Positions 29,755 to 40,128 of a stretch of 64,000 nucleotides of DNA are shown here, piece after piece (position 1 is the first letter of the stretch; every line of letters begins with the position of its first letter). The translations under genes and the position numbers were made by a program. The notes under the pieces are model-generated. The model had not been told where the DNA came from. It ran no database searches and saw only the letters and a list, made by a program, of their open reading frames with translations. Source of the stretch: an uncultured Pseudomonadales bacterium (GTDB lineage: Bacteria > Pseudomonadota > Gammaproteobacteria > Pseudomonadales > Porticoccaceae); NCBI GenBank assembly GCA_943788875.1, contig CALSSA010000008.1, positions 115,743 to 179,742 of the forward strand, given 5' to 3'.

Positions 29755-32700
29755 CTAATTGAGTTCAGCACGGGGATAGAGGGGCACCTCACTACTCACT
29801 TTGCCCAAATAACAGAACATAGAGGGAATTAACAGCAGGGCCAGGAGCGCAGACCCCATCACGCCGAAACACATAGCCCAGGCTAAGGTTTCAAAAAACT
29901 TGTCAAATAGCAGCGGTACTAATCCGCCCATTGTTGTCAGCGACGTGGTCAGAATATGGCGAGTTGACCTAATAGTTGTCTCAATCAACTTATCTTTGGA
30001 AATCTGACCCTCTCCGGCATCCTCATTGAGGTGAGAGAGAACCACGATAGAATCATTAATCGCTAACCCTGCCAACCCAACAATACCCACTAAGCCGATA
30101 AAGCCGAAGTTTTGCAACCCGACAAACATACCCAAAAATCCAAGGCCAATACACAGCGTACCCACGAGTAAAATAATACCCGCCTGACGAAAACTATTTA
30201 ATATCATCACCAGTGCGACCACAATTAGACCCATAAAAAAGAAAAAGGTACTAAATATTTGCCCGAAGGATTCTGCTCTTTCGTCAGACTCACCGAACTG
30301 CCTAAGGCTGTACCCTGTGGGTAAAGAGTCTTCGAACGCCTTTAGCTCATCTGCCACGTCCGTCAACACATTAGACCCCAATGTCCCGGGATAGACCGAT
30401 GCCTTTACAGCGTTATTTCTAGCCCCCTGATATCGATTGATTTGGTTGATTTCGCTGGTGTATGTAATATCAGAAAAACTCTCCACATAGTCGAATCCCT
30501 CGGCACTGTTTATGGCTAAAAAAGCCGCCTGATTGATTTCTGATGATTCACGATTTTTATTTTTGATGCGTATGGGGATTTCTTTATTGCCATCGAGCAT
30601 AGAGCCCACATAAAGCCCTCTTGTCGATGATGAAATCTCATCAATAATCTCCTTTGATGATTTAGATGAAAAGGCCAAATTCACTTCATCGAAGTTAATT
30701 TGCAGCCCAGTGACACTGGATGACAGATCTGCCAATACATCACTCACCTGTGGAGACTTAGCCAAGATGGATTTCAACTCTTCTCCCAGAGATTTTAAAA
30801 TCTGATTGTCCTCACCAAAAATGGCGATGATCACAGGGAATTCCACGGGAGGTCCATTGGTAAACTTGCTGACTCTCACTCTCACATCAGCCTGATCTTT
30901 TTCTAAGCGCTTAGCCAAATCAGCCAGACTTGAATCCATTTCACCGAAAGAGGACGTGAAGAATACGCCTGTCGCCAAGTTGTCCGAACCTTCGCCCGAA
31001 GATCCGCCAATCACATTATATAAAAGTCGGGGGAGACGCCGTCCAACCCACCACATATCAGTTTCGACATAATCTTCCAGCAACACTTGATCTCGAATAC
31101 TGCTGACCCTCTCATTAGTGGCATAAATAGACGCATTGGCATCAAGTTCCACGTCTACCCTAAACATAGCCTTACCCTGATTTGGGAAAAAATCTGTATC
31201 TAAAAAGCCGAACGACACAAAACCTAGTATCGGCAGAGTTAAAGACAGAGCCAGTGCTCGGCTTGGTTTAAAGAATGCCCAGGCCAAGAAGCTTCTGTAT
31301 TTGGTGCGCATTCCTCGATGGCTAAATCCAACATTTTCAGACTTATTCAAATTCAAAAAATTTGAATCTTGCATTGTTTTTAACAACACAGGAACCACAG
31401 TCAGAGCCAAAAATAACGATGAAGTTACCGCTAATATAATGGTAATGGCCATATCACCGACAAATTCAGGGCTTGCCCCTTTACCCGCCGCCATTGGCAT
31501 AAAGGCTAAGCCCGTTGTTACCGTAGCCGCTAACAATGGCAATGAAAGGTGCCTGATCGAGGCGTAAATAGCCTCTCTGTTGACTAAATTCAATGATTTA
31601 CGATATTTGTAATCTTCAACAACAATGATCGAATTATCGATCAACAAGCCTAATGACAAAATGATGCCGGTCACAGAAGTCTGATGCAGTGGCACATCTA
31701 AAACGGTGCAGCCGATAAGGACCAACAAAATAGTTAATGGAACCACGGCACTGACAATAACAGCAGAGCGAGGACCCAGTAGCAGGTAACTTAAAAATAA
31801 GACAATAAAAGTAGCCAGCAGAATACTTTGCATCAGAAAAGAAAACTTTTCTTCAACATAATCCGATTCGTTATAGATGACCTCTAGCCCGATTTCATCA
31901 GGCAGCGCCTCTTTGAAAGCATCGGCAACGCGCAGCACTGCTTCGGAGTACAGGTCTGTTCTCTGGGAAAACTTGCCCCGCACATCAACAAATACTGAGG
32001 GTAGTCCGTTATAGGTTACAATCTCAATAGGAGGGTCGACTGGTAATTTTTCTACCGTTGCCACATCCTCAAGTCGGATAATTTGATAGCCATCCAATGT
32101 TTTTAACGGTAGTTTTCTTAAATCGTTAACTAAGGTAATGTTGTCTTGTGCTTTTATCCTGAATTCAGAACTCTGCCCAACAATATTACCTATGGCCCTC
32201 TTGCTGTCATAGCGATCTATTGCCGTGGCGATTGACTGGATATTCATACCAGCATCGGTCAACAAATCCAAGTTAGCTCCTACAAAAATTTCTTCTTTGG
32301 TATCGCCGAAAACCAATGCTTGCTCTGAATTGACAATATTGGCTAATTTTCTTTTAAACTGACTGGCCAACCGGGATAAGATCACTGGCTGGGGCTCACC
32401 GCCCCCCCGCCACTGCAGCGCAAACAGCACTGTTGTTGGTGGACCTGAATGACTGAGACGGACAGCAGTACCAGGGGGAATTAAAGCGGCACTCTCATTT
32501 AACTTGTCCTGAACCTTGGCCCAAACTTCATCTGTTTCACCTTTACCTATGGCTTCTTTGAACTCTATTCCCACTCTGACAATGCCAGTTGAAGAGTTAG
32601 ACTCAATGGTTTTAATTTCGTCAATTTCTCGGAGCTGAGTCTCTAGCACATCCGCTATCTGAGCCTCAACTCTCTGCGGCGTAGCGCCCGGCAACACCGC

Positions 32701-32847
32701 TGTAATATCGCCCCAGCGCTCTGCTAATTGAGGGTTTTCCTGCCGGGGCAGTGAATCATAGGACAGTAGTCCACCGGCAATGATAAATAACATCGCAAGA
32801 AGAAACAGCCTCGGACGATCGAGGTAGAGATCGACAATTTTTTTCAT
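29755..32847 (-). CDS. RND efflux transporter permease (AcrB/HAE1-like)
   Basis: 1030 aa; RND architecture, GIILSLGLLIDNSIIVVEDYKYR and LVGIVGLAGLAINDSIVV motifs. Confidence 0.94.
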   Translation of the reverse strand: MKKIVDLYLDRPRLFLLAMLFIIAGGLLSYDSLPRQENPQLAERWGDITAVLPGATPQRVEAQIADVLETQLREIDEIKTIESNSSTGIVRVGIEFKEAIGKGETDEVWAKVQDKLNESAALIPPGTAVRLSHSGPPTTVLFALQWRGGGEPQPVILSRLASQFKRKLANIVNSEQALVFGDTKEEIFVGANLDLLTDAGMNIQSIATAIDRYDSKRAIGNIVGQSSEFRIKAQDNITLVNDLRKLPLKTLDGYQIIRLEDVATVEKLPVDPPIEIVTYNGLPSVFVDVRGKFSQRTDLYSEAVLRVADAFKEALPDEIGLEVIYNESDYVEEKFSFLMQSILLATFIVLFLSYLLLGPRSAVIVSAVVPLTILLVLIGCTVLDVPLHQTSVTGIILSLGLLIDNSIIVVEDYKYRKSLNLVNREAIYASIRHLSLPLLAATVTTGLAFMPMAAGKGASPEFVGDMAITIILAVTSSLFLALTVVPVLLKTMQDSNFLNLNKSENVGFSHRGMRTKYRSFLAWAFFKPSRALALSLTLPILGFVSFGFLDTDFFPNQGKAMFRVDVELDANASIYATNERVSSIRDQVLLEDYVETDMWWVGRRLPRLLYNVIGGSSGEGSDNLATGVFFTSSFGEMDSSLADLAKRLEKDQADVRVRVSKFTNGPPVEFPVIIAIFGEDNQILKSLGEELKSILAKSPQVSDVLADLSSSVTGLQINFDEVNLAFSSKSSKEIIDEISSSTRGLYVGSMLDGNKEIPIRIKNKNRESSEINQAAFLAINSAEGFDYVESFSDITYTSEINQINRYQGARNNAVKASVYPGTLGSNVLTDVADELKAFEDSLPTGYSLRQFGESDERAESFGQIFSTFFFFMGLIVVALVMILNSFRQAGIILLVGTLCIGLGFLGMFVGLQNFGFIGLVGIVGLAGLAINDSIVVLSHLNEDAGEGQISKDKLIETTIRSTRHILTTSLTTMGGLVPLLFDKFFETLAWAMCFGVMGSALLALLLIPSMFCYLGKVSSEVPLYPRAELN

Positions 32848-33833
32848 TGGCTATCTCGCACAGCTTGGCCTTCCGCAACTTTTGATGCACCACCGATAAT
32901 CACTCTATCGCCGGTTTTTAAAGTGCCAGATACATAGGCCATGGTTTTTTCGATATGGATTAACTCAACATAATCTTTTTGTGCGCTGTTATCACTGTCA
33001 ACAGTGAACACAGCCCAAAGACCCTGTTCTGCCTGAGATAAAGCATTCAACGGAACCCAGGTTCCAGGCTTGGCCTGTTTAACATTTATAACCATTCTTG
33101 CGGTTTCACCGGGATTGAAAAAGGCATCAAATGCAAATATCCCCAAACGGTTATCAGATCCCTTGGATGACATTGGGGCCAATCTGGTCAATGTCGCGCT
33201 AAAGCTTTCGTCACCAATAATAAAAGCATATTTTTGGCCGACACTCACTTTTTCAATAATCGATTTTGGGAGGGAAACATTGGCTTCGACATATTCAGAG
33301 TCTAAAATTTTGAAGATTGGCACGCTGGGATTAACAATAGATCCCTCGTCTAAGAGGCGACTTTGAATAATCCCATCATAGGGAGCGAGGATCTTGGTTT
33401 GCTGGAATTTGGTGACCGCTCTATCATGCTGGGCACTGGCAATTAAAAATCCAAACTCTTCATTCTCCAGTCTCTGCTCTGACACATAATTGACCTGATC
33501 CAAGGCTTGGGAGCGCTCAAGTTTGTTTTTGGCCAAGGATAAATTAGCCTTGGCTTCGTTTAAAAGTGCCAGTGCCTCGGAATCTTCTAATTCCGCCAGT
33601 AAGTCTCCCTGGCTAACCTTATCGCCAATATCAACGTTGATTATTTTTACTTTACCTGAAACCTCAAATCCCAGAATAGACTGCCTTTTCGGCACAAGTT
33701 TAGCGGGCAGCATTGTATCGACGCCATAGGAGTCGAGGATAGTCACCTCGTGCAGGTCGACATATTTTTCTGCTGAAGCCGACATTGTTAGGATTAGGAG
33801 CGATGTTATTAGTAACTTGTGCATAAGAACCAT
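32844..33833 (-). CDS. RND efflux periplasmic adaptor (membrane fusion protein)
   Basis: GFEVSGKVKIINVDIGDKVSQGDLLAELED, ILAPYDGIIQSRLLDEGSIV. Confidence 0.92.
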   Translation of the reverse strand: MVLMHKLLITSLLILTMSASAEKYVDLHEVTILDSYGVDTMLPAKLVPKRQSILGFEVSGKVKIINVDIGDKVSQGDLLAELEDSEALALLNEAKANLSLAKNKLERSQALDQVNYVSEQRLENEEFGFLIASAQHDRAVTKFQQTKILAPYDGIIQSRLLDEGSIVNPSVPIFKILDSEYVEANVSLPKSIIEKVSVGQKYAFIIGDESFSATLTRLAPMSSKGSDNRLGIFAFDAFFNPGETARMVINVKQAKPGTWVPLNALSQAEQGLWAVFTVDSDNSAQKDYVELIHIEKTMAYVSGTLKTGDRVIIGGASKVAEGQAVRDSQ

Positions 33834-33876
33834 TTGATTAGATTAATAATGTTTACAGCGAGTACATTATTGTCTA

Positions 33877-33895
33877 AAGTTTACACTGTCAACTT
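33877..33895. promoter_or_regulatory. candidate TetR-type operator in divergent promoter
   Basis: aagtttacactgtcaactt quasi-palindrome between the RND adaptor and tetR genes. Confidence 0.5.
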
Positions 33896-33915
33896 AAAAG
33901 TAAATTGGTCACACA

Positions 33916-34518
33916 ATGCAATATCATCATGGCAATTTAAGGCCGCAACTAGTTAATTGCGCCTACGACTGGATATCAGCCAATGGTATTGAGAGTATTA
34001 GTCTCAGGAAGATAGCCAAAATTGCGAATGTCTCTCAAACAGCCCCCTACCGACATTTCGATTCGAAAGAACATCTGCTGGCAGAGGTTGCCACAATGGG
34101 CTTTGAACAGTTTTCCTCAGAAATGAGTACGAACCAGACCACTGATGACCCAGCCGGTGACCTGGTAAGATGCGCCCTGATCTATATTGAGTTTGGATTA
34201 AACAATGAACACATCATAGATCTGATGTTTAACTATCCAATCAAGAAATCTGATTTCCCCAATCTATTGGCGGCCGCTGACAACGCCTTTGGAATGCTGC
34301 TGCAAAGAGCATATTATCTGCTTGAGGGAAACGAAGACTCAGTTCGACTTAACAGTATTTCAATGCATGCCTATGTACATGGACTACTGACTATTCTGCA
34401 GATGAATCGAAGGATAGAGAGCTCCGCCACAAGTGCTTTTTATAAAGCGTCTTCAGCGGCACAGGATAACCTTGAGAAAATGTTGCGGAGTTTTATCAAA
34501 GGCCTGGATTCTTTATAA
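33916..34518 (+). CDS. TetR family transcriptional regulator
   Basis: GIESISLRKIAKIANVSQTAPYRHFDSKEHLLAEVA HTH. Confidence 0.92.
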   Translation: MQYHHGNLRPQLVNCAYDWISANGIESISLRKIAKIANVSQTAPYRHFDSKEHLLAEVATMGFEQFSSEMSTNQTTDDPAGDLVRCALIYIEFGLNNEHIIDLMFNYPIKKSDFPNLLAAADNAFGMLLQRAYYLLEGNEDSVRLNSISMHAYVHGLLTILQMNRRIESSATSAFYKASSAAQDNLEKMLRSFIKGLDSL

Positions 34519-34593
34519 TCCATAGGCACTGTCGATTACATGCTAACTTCATTAAGAATAAGGAAGCTCACTTGGAGCTTGACCTAGGAAAAA

Positions 34594-34669
34594 TGGTGGG
34601 CCGTCCGCGACTCGAACGCGGGACCAATTGGTTAAAAGCCAACTGCTCTACCAACTGAGCTAACGGCCC
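34594..34669 (-). tRNA. tRNA-Lys(TTT)
   Basis: Reverse complement GGGCCGTTAGCTCAGTTGGTAGAGCAGTTGGCTTTTAACCAATTGGTCCCGCGTTCGAGTCGCGGACGGCCCACCA; anticodon loop CTTTTAA. Confidence 0.96.
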
Positions 34670-34709
34670 TCAGAGGAAGGTGCGTATCATACTGACCAGA
34701 AGACAAAAT

Positions 34710-35390
34710 TCAAGCGTTATTTTGATATCTGGTGGGGTCTTTTACCCCGGCCTCGACAAAGCCCTGTTCTCGCAGTCGACAACTGTCACATTTACCACAG
34801 GCAAGGCCTTGCAGACTTGCCTGATAACAGGAAACAGTCTGGCTGTAATCCACTCCCAAGGCTAAACCAGCCTGCACTATTTCGGCCTTGGTCATATTGA
34901 TCAAAGGCGCATGAACCTCCAATATCTGGCCCTCGACAGCCGCCTTGGTCGCCAGGTTGGCCATGGCAGCAAATGCATCAATGTAGGCTGGCCGGCAGTC
35001 GGGGTAGCCGGAATAATCCACTGCATTGACCCCAAGAAATATATCATTGGCGCCAAGCACTTCAGCCCATCCCAATGCTATGGAAAGAAACACCGTATTG
35101 CGCGCAGGAACATAGGTCACGGGGATACCAGTGGTCTCATATTCTGGCACATCAATCGTACTGTCTGTGAGCGCAGATCCGCCAATAGTGCCCAGATCCA
35201 GCTTGACCACCTTGTGCTCTGCAACCCCCATAATAGAGGATACTCGCTCGGCTGCTTCAAGCTCTGATCTGTGACGCTGGCCATAGTCAAAGCTAAGCGT
35301 AAAGCAATCGTAGCCCTGCTTGAGGGCCATCGACAGAACAGTGGTTGAATCCAACCCGCCAGAGACCAGAATAACGGCTTTTTTTGACAT
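34710..35390 (-). CDS. queC: 7-cyano-7-deazaguanine synthase
   Basis: [39 protein letters not shown]. Confidence 0.95.
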   Translation of the reverse strand: MSKKAVILVSGGLDSTTVLSMALKQGYDCFTLSFDYGQRHRSELEAAERVSSIMGVAEHKVVKLDLGTIGGSALTDSTIDVPEYETTGIPVTYVPARNTVFLSIALGWAEVLGANDIFLGVNAVDYSGYPDCRPAYIDAFAAMANLATKAAVEGQILEVHAPLINMTKAEIVQAGLALGVDYSQTVSCYQASLQGLACGKCDSCRLREQGFVEAGVKDPTRYQNNA

Positions 35391-35411
35391 AGCTTTAACC
35401 TAGTGGATGTG

Positions 35412-35459
35412 TAATCTAATGGCTATCTAATCTAATGGCTTTCTAATCTAATGGCCTGG
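35412..35459. repeat. three 16-bp tandem units over the queE stop codon
   Basis: taatctaatggctatc / taatctaatggctttc / taatctaatggcctgg. Confidence 0.85.
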
Positions 35460-36098
35460 CTGATCGCCCCAGATATATTTATGGGTTTGCAACTGCATGC
35501 GGACATTGAGCTTATCCTGTAACATCCACTCCGCCAGCTGCTTTGGCGCCAGCTGACCCTGGCTGGGGGAGAACAGTACCTCAGCGACCTTATCGGCCAG
35601 CTGCAGCTCATCCATTTTCAGGCAGCACCAATCGTAGTCCTGACGATCACAGATCACAAACTTAACCTCATCATGGGGCAGCAACAGCGGAATATTATCG
35701 TAGAGATTGCGCGCCATCTCCCCAGAGCCGGGGGTTTTTAAATCAACAATCTTAAATACTCGCGGATCAACATCCGCAACGGGCATAGCGCCGCTGGTCT
35801 CCAGAGAGACTCTGTAACCAGCATCGCAGAGCAGCTCAAGCAACTCGATACATTGAGGCTGCGCCAGAGGCTCTCCCCCCGTGACCGTGACATAGCGGGC
35901 GCCATAATCGTCTACGGTTTGCATTATTTCGCTGAGTGCCATTTTCGAACCGCCCTCAAAAGCATAGGCGGTATCGCAGTATCCGCAGCGCAGAGGGCAG
36001 CCTGTCAGGCGCACGAATACGGTGGGTAGACCGGTGGTACTGGTCTCACCCTGCAGAGAGTGAAATATTTCGGTGATACGCAGAGACTGTTCGGACAT
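35448..36098 (-). CDS. queE: 7-carboxy-7-deazaguanine synthase (radical SAM)
   Basis: FVRLTGCPLRCGYCDTAYAF, VTVTGGEPLAQ. Confidence 0.95.
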   Translation of the reverse strand: MSEQSLRITEIFHSLQGETSTTGLPTVFVRLTGCPLRCGYCDTAYAFEGGSKMALSEIMQTVDDYGARYVTVTGGEPLAQPQCIELLELLCDAGYRVSLETSGAMPVADVDPRVFKIVDLKTPGSGEMARNLYDNIPLLLPHDEVKFVICDRQDYDWCCLKMDELQLADKVAEVLFSPSQGQLAPKQLAEWMLQDKLNVRMQLQTHKYIWGDQPGH

Positions 36099-36190
36099 AT
36101 TTTCGATTCAGATAGTTTTGCTTACATTAATGTTGTTTCGATAGCCACGTTAAGCGTTATTGGTTAGCTGAACTAGATCAGAATGTAGCG

Positions 36191-36994
36191 CTAATCAAAA
36201 TTGTTATTTAGATAGTCGCGAGCCTTGCCCGCAACATTCCCACCACTCTGGGCTGCGGCTTCAAGCAATACTCGAGCGCGGGCCAAATCACCAGCCTGAT
36301 GATAAATTTTCCCCAGCTTAAAACTCGAATCCATAGCCTTGCTATGGCTCGAGTGTTGCTCTACGACTGAGGTAAATGCCTGCTTGGAGAGCTCGTCCTG
36401 ACCCTGCAGCAGGTAGATTTCCCCAAGCCAGTAATAGGCATTAGCAGCATAGGGACTAGAGGGGTAATCTTCAATATGCTGTTTGAATGCCAGCACGGCA
36501 CTTTCCATATCACGCTGCTTGAGCAATAGATTCGAGGCATTGTCATAGCTGGATTTCATGACCGCAATATCAACTGCATCGACAGCAGGCTGAGTGCCAT
36601 CTGTTACCACAGCGTTATTGGACTGGACAGCAGCAGCGGCATTGTATAGCGCGGGCTGAGTAGCACTGGATGAAGCACTGCCCGCAACAATGGTACTGAG
36701 TCGACGATCTATATCCAAATAGTCATCCATCTGCCGCTGCTTAATCTGCTGGAGTTCATAGTTGACCTCTTCAACCATACCACGCAACATCTGCACTTCT
36801 TCCTGCAAAACCTGCATTTGGTAGTAGCGGTCACTGCTCGCGGATACATTTGCAGTAGAGATCACAACAGAGGATTCTTCAATAGCAGTACTGGGAGCCG
36901 GGCTACTCAAATCAACCACCGGGGTCAAACTCTGAGCCAGGATCGAGGATGAAAAACAAGACAGCAGAAGTAATAATACGATAGCAGATTTCAT
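36191..36994 (-). CDS. cpoB: tol-pal system protein / cell division coordinator CpoB
   Basis: Signal peptide, coiled-coil, TPR (AANAYYWLGEIYLLQGQDELSKQAF); position after pal. Confidence 0.92.
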   Translation of the reverse strand: MKSAIVLLLLLSCFSSSILAQSLTPVVDLSSPAPSTAIEESSVVISTANVSASSDRYYQMQVLQEEVQMLRGMVEEVNYELQQIKQRQMDDYLDIDRRLSTIVAGSASSSATQPALYNAAAAVQSNNAVVTDGTQPAVDAVDIAVMKSSYDNASNLLLKQRDMESAVLAFKQHIEDYPSSPYAANAYYWLGEIYLLQGQDELSKQAFTSVVEQHSSHSKAMDSSFKLGKIYHQAGDLARARVLLEAAAQSGGNVAGKARDYLNNNFD

Positions 36995-37115
36995 AACAAT
37001 TCACTGATTTCCAATTTTATACCAAACGCACAAACGGCCAGAGTAAGCTACCTCCAGCCGTGTACGAACACCGATACTGCGCAAACAACTAATAGGCCAT
37101 CGCTGGCCCCTAGGT

Positions 37116-37604
37116 TTACTTCAGCTCAACTCGACGATTCAGAGCCCAGGCACTGTCGTTGCTGCCATAGGACGCCGCGCGCTCTTCACCATAGCTGATC
37201 ACTTCGATCAGGCCGGCAGAAACACCCTGCAATACCAAAAATTCTTTGACCGCGTTAGCGCGACGCTCACCTAGAGCCATATTGTACTCACGAGTGCCTC
37301 GCTCATCGGCGTGGCCTTCAAGACGCACACTGCGGGGATTGCTGTCCAACGAAGCAGCATGTTCAAGCAGTGCAGCCCGAGATTCTGGTTTCAGCAACGC
37401 TTTGTCAAAATCGAAATAGAATACTGTGTCAGCGGAAGATTCCATTGCACTATCATCTATAGCAGAGGTATCAACCTGCCCTGTCTGTACCGAAGTATCT
37501 TCAATATCAGTGGACGTTTCTTCAACTGGCGCTGAGCTACAGCCCGCTAACACCAATGAAAGTAAAATTGTGGCCAAGCCAGATTTGCTAAACGATGTCT
37601 TCAT
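37116..37604 (-). CDS. pal: peptidoglycan-associated lipoprotein
   Basis: Lipobox LAGCSS; FYFDFDKALLKPES, LEGHADERGTREYNMALGERRA. Confidence 0.96.
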   Translation of the reverse strand: MKTSFSKSGLATILLSLVLAGCSSAPVEETSTDIEDTSVQTGQVDTSAIDDSAMESSADTVFYFDFDKALLKPESRAALLEHAASLDSNPRSVRLEGHADERGTREYNMALGERRANAVKEFLVLQGVSAGLIEVISYGEERAASYGSNDSAWALNRRVELK

Positions 37605-37652
37605 TATTAACTCCTGTGAGTCATTTGTTAAAAAATAATACTCGGTAATCTA

Positions 37653-38945
37653 CTACCGCAAAAACGGTGACCAAGCGGGTTCGCGCACGTCACCAATCCT
37701 AGCCGGAAGTACATATCTTACTCCAGCATCCAGAGAGACGGCAGCCAAAACGCCGCGATCACCCTGCTTAGTGGCGTACATTAGCATAGCTCCGTTGGGT
37801 GCGACAGTAGGAGATTCATCTAATCTCGTCTCTGTGAGCTCAATCAAACGACGGGTTTGCAGGTCAAATGAGGCAATATGGAAAACCCCTGACTCTCTGT
37901 GCACCAGTGCCAATGTGCGCCCATCTGGCGCAAGACTGGGTCGAGCATTGTAGTTTCCTCTGAATGTTAGACGCTCAGTGGCTTTGCTGGCAACATTTAA
38001 TTTGTATATCTGGGGTGTGCCACCGCGATCAGAGGTAAATAAGATATGCTTGCCATCAGGCATCCAGGTCGGTTCTGTATCGATCGCAAAATGCCTTGTC
38101 AAGCGGCTGAATTGGTTGGTCAAAAGATCCAGCTGATAGATTTCAGGATTGCCATCTTTGGAGAGGACAAGAGCCATTTTACTACCATCTGGTGACCATG
38201 AAGGTGCGCCATTTAGCCCTTTAAAATTGGTTAGTTGCTGGCGAGCTCCAGTAACCAGATTCTGGCGGAATACCGCCGGACGGCCAGTTTCAAAAGACAC
38301 ATAGGCCAGATCTTTGCCGTTGGGTGCCCAGGACGGCGACATAATGGGCTCCGAGGACTCCAGCATTAGCTTTTCTCTCGCGCCATCGGCATCCGCCACA
38401 TTGAGGCGATAGATGTATTTGCCATTATTTCGCGTAGCCGTAACATAGGCAATACGGGTTGAAAAGGCCCCTTTAATGCCGGTGATTGCCTGGTAGACCT
38501 TGTCGCTGACCAAATGGGCAAGATCGCGCATTTCACTGGCCTTACCGCGCACAGAATGTTTGAACTCGCGTTTCTGAGCGGTCACATTTAACAGGCTAAA
38601 CTCAAGTTCATAGCGGCCGCCATCTATCGCACGCATAGACCCAACCACCAAATATTCAGTGCCGAGCATACGCCAATCGCGATAGTAAACGTCATTGGAT
38701 CTAGACGGAAACGCCAGCATATCGCGGCGCGGTGTTGCCCGAAAAAGCCCGCTGCGCTGCAAATCTGCCTCAACAATCGCCGCTATATCCTGCTTGACCG
38801 CAATTCCGTTTAGCGCGATGGGTGACACCGCAATAATAGTGGGTTGATCATTGCCCTGGGTCACTCGTATAACTAGTTCAGACCAGGCAGTGCTAGAAAC
38901 CACCAACAGCAACATTAATGACAATCTTTTACCAAACTTTATCAA
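37653..38945 (-). CDS. tolB: Tol-Pal translocation protein TolB
   Basis: WSPDGSKMALVLSKDGNPEIY and repeated beta-propeller motifs. Confidence 0.96.
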   Translation of the reverse strand: MIKFGKRLSLMLLLVVSSTAWSELVIRVTQGNDQPTIIAVSPIALNGIAVKQDIAAIVEADLQRSGLFRATPRRDMLAFPSRSNDVYYRDWRMLGTEYLVVGSMRAIDGGRYELEFSLLNVTAQKREFKHSVRGKASEMRDLAHLVSDKVYQAITGIKGAFSTRIAYVTATRNNGKYIYRLNVADADGAREKLMLESSEPIMSPSWAPNGKDLAYVSFETGRPAVFRQNLVTGARQQLTNFKGLNGAPSWSPDGSKMALVLSKDGNPEIYQLDLLTNQFSRLTRHFAIDTEPTWMPDGKHILFTSDRGGTPQIYKLNVASKATERLTFRGNYNARPSLAPDGRTLALVHRESGVFHIASFDLQTRRLIELTETRLDESPTVAPNGAMLMYATKQGDRGVLAAVSLDAGVRYVLPARIGDVREPAWSPFLR

Positions 38946-38964
38946 TGATCTCTCTCCTTAGGTA

Positions 38965-39684
38965 TCACAGTCTTAGGTCCTCAGGGCTGAAGGCTACTTT
39001 AACAGTGCGAAAATGTTTCTCAAACAACCGCGTCTCCAATTGCTGCAGTTCTTCAAACTGCTCTGCTTTAAACGCAGCCTGCTCCACTGAGCGATCGAAT
39101 GCCTGATCACCACTGGATTGCAGAACATTTACGCCGACAATGCGCCCAGTGGGCACCAGTCTTATCTCAATCAATGTTTCCATATCCCGCCGTGCGCTGG
39201 GGGGACGGTTCCAATTGTCGGTTAGGCGCTGGCGAATCATCTGCATATAACTATTGGCCACCTGTTCATCTTCGCGGGCATTAATCTGAGCCTGCTCCTC
39301 CGCGAAAGCTTGCTCAAGCTCAGCCTCAATACGTTTGCGCTGCTCCGCTGCTTCGCGCTGGCGCTTTTCCTTTTCCTCGCGCTCCTTCCTCTGTTTTTCT
39401 TTGAGGGTTGCCAAGCGCTTGGCTTCGGCTTTCTTTCTGTCAGCGGCACGGCGCTTGTCTTGCTCACGCTTTTTCTTGGCGGCATCCACTGTCGGCTTGG
39501 CCGGCTTCTTGGCTACAGGCTTTTTCTTCGGCGCCAGTTCAACCAGCTTGGCTTCAATATACTTAGGCTGCACCATGACCTTTTTACTCTCTGGCGCCCA
39601 GTTGATCAGCAGAGCCGCAACCACTGCCACATGGATCACCGTGCTGCACAGAATACCGGCTGAATAACTGGTCAAGTCTTTCAT
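38965..39684 (-). CDS. tolA: TolA
   Basis: N-terminal TM, Lys/Arg/Glu/Ala-rich helical domain, TonB-like C-term; operon context. Confidence 0.92.
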   Translation of the reverse strand: MKDLTSYSAGILCSTVIHVAVVAALLINWAPESKKVMVQPKYIEAKLVELAPKKKPVAKKPAKPTVDAAKKKREQDKRRAADRKKAEAKRLATLKEKQRKEREEKEKRQREAAEQRKRIEAELEQAFAEEQAQINAREDEQVANSYMQMIRQRLTDNWNRPPSARRDMETLIEIRLVPTGRIVGVNVLQSSGDQAFDRSVEQAAFKAEQFEELQQLETRLFEKHFRTVKVAFSPEDLRL

Positions 39685-39685
39685 C

Positions 39686-40108
39686 TTATTTGCTGGGTGG
39701 CTCCGTAACCAGCCCTACAGAGGGGGCACCGGCCAACTGCAGTTCACTCATTAAATTAACCACCGAGCCATAGTCAACCGCGCTGTCACCCCAGACTAAC
39801 ACCGGTGTCTTTGGTTTCTGCCGCAATATTTTGCCGACACGGTTTTTGATCTCAGTCAGAGGCTGGGCGCTATTGTTACCCTTCACATCGATCCAGTAAC
39901 TGCCATCAGCTTTAATAGAAACAATAAAGGGCTCCTGATCCTTGGTATCCATTGGCGCAGAGTTGGCATCGGGTAATTCAACCTTTACCCCCTGCATTAA
40001 CAATGGTGCGGTAATCATAAATACCACTAGCAGCACTAGAGTCACATCAATGTAGGGCACCACATTGATTTCAGCGACCAGTTTCCGTTTTGGCTTTTTG
40101 TGCTTCAC
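39686..40108 (-). CDS. tolR: TolR
   Basis: AEINVVPYIDVTLVLLVVFMITAPLL. Confidence 0.95.
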   Translation of the reverse strand: MKHKKPKRKLVAEINVVPYIDVTLVLLVVFMITAPLLMQGVKVELPDANSAPMDTKDQEPFIVSIKADGSYWIDVKGNNSAQPLTEIKNRVGKILRQKPKTPVLVWGDSAVDYGSVVNLMSELQLAGAPSVGLVTEPPSK

Positions 40109-40128
40109 AACTTATGCCTCAGAATCAA

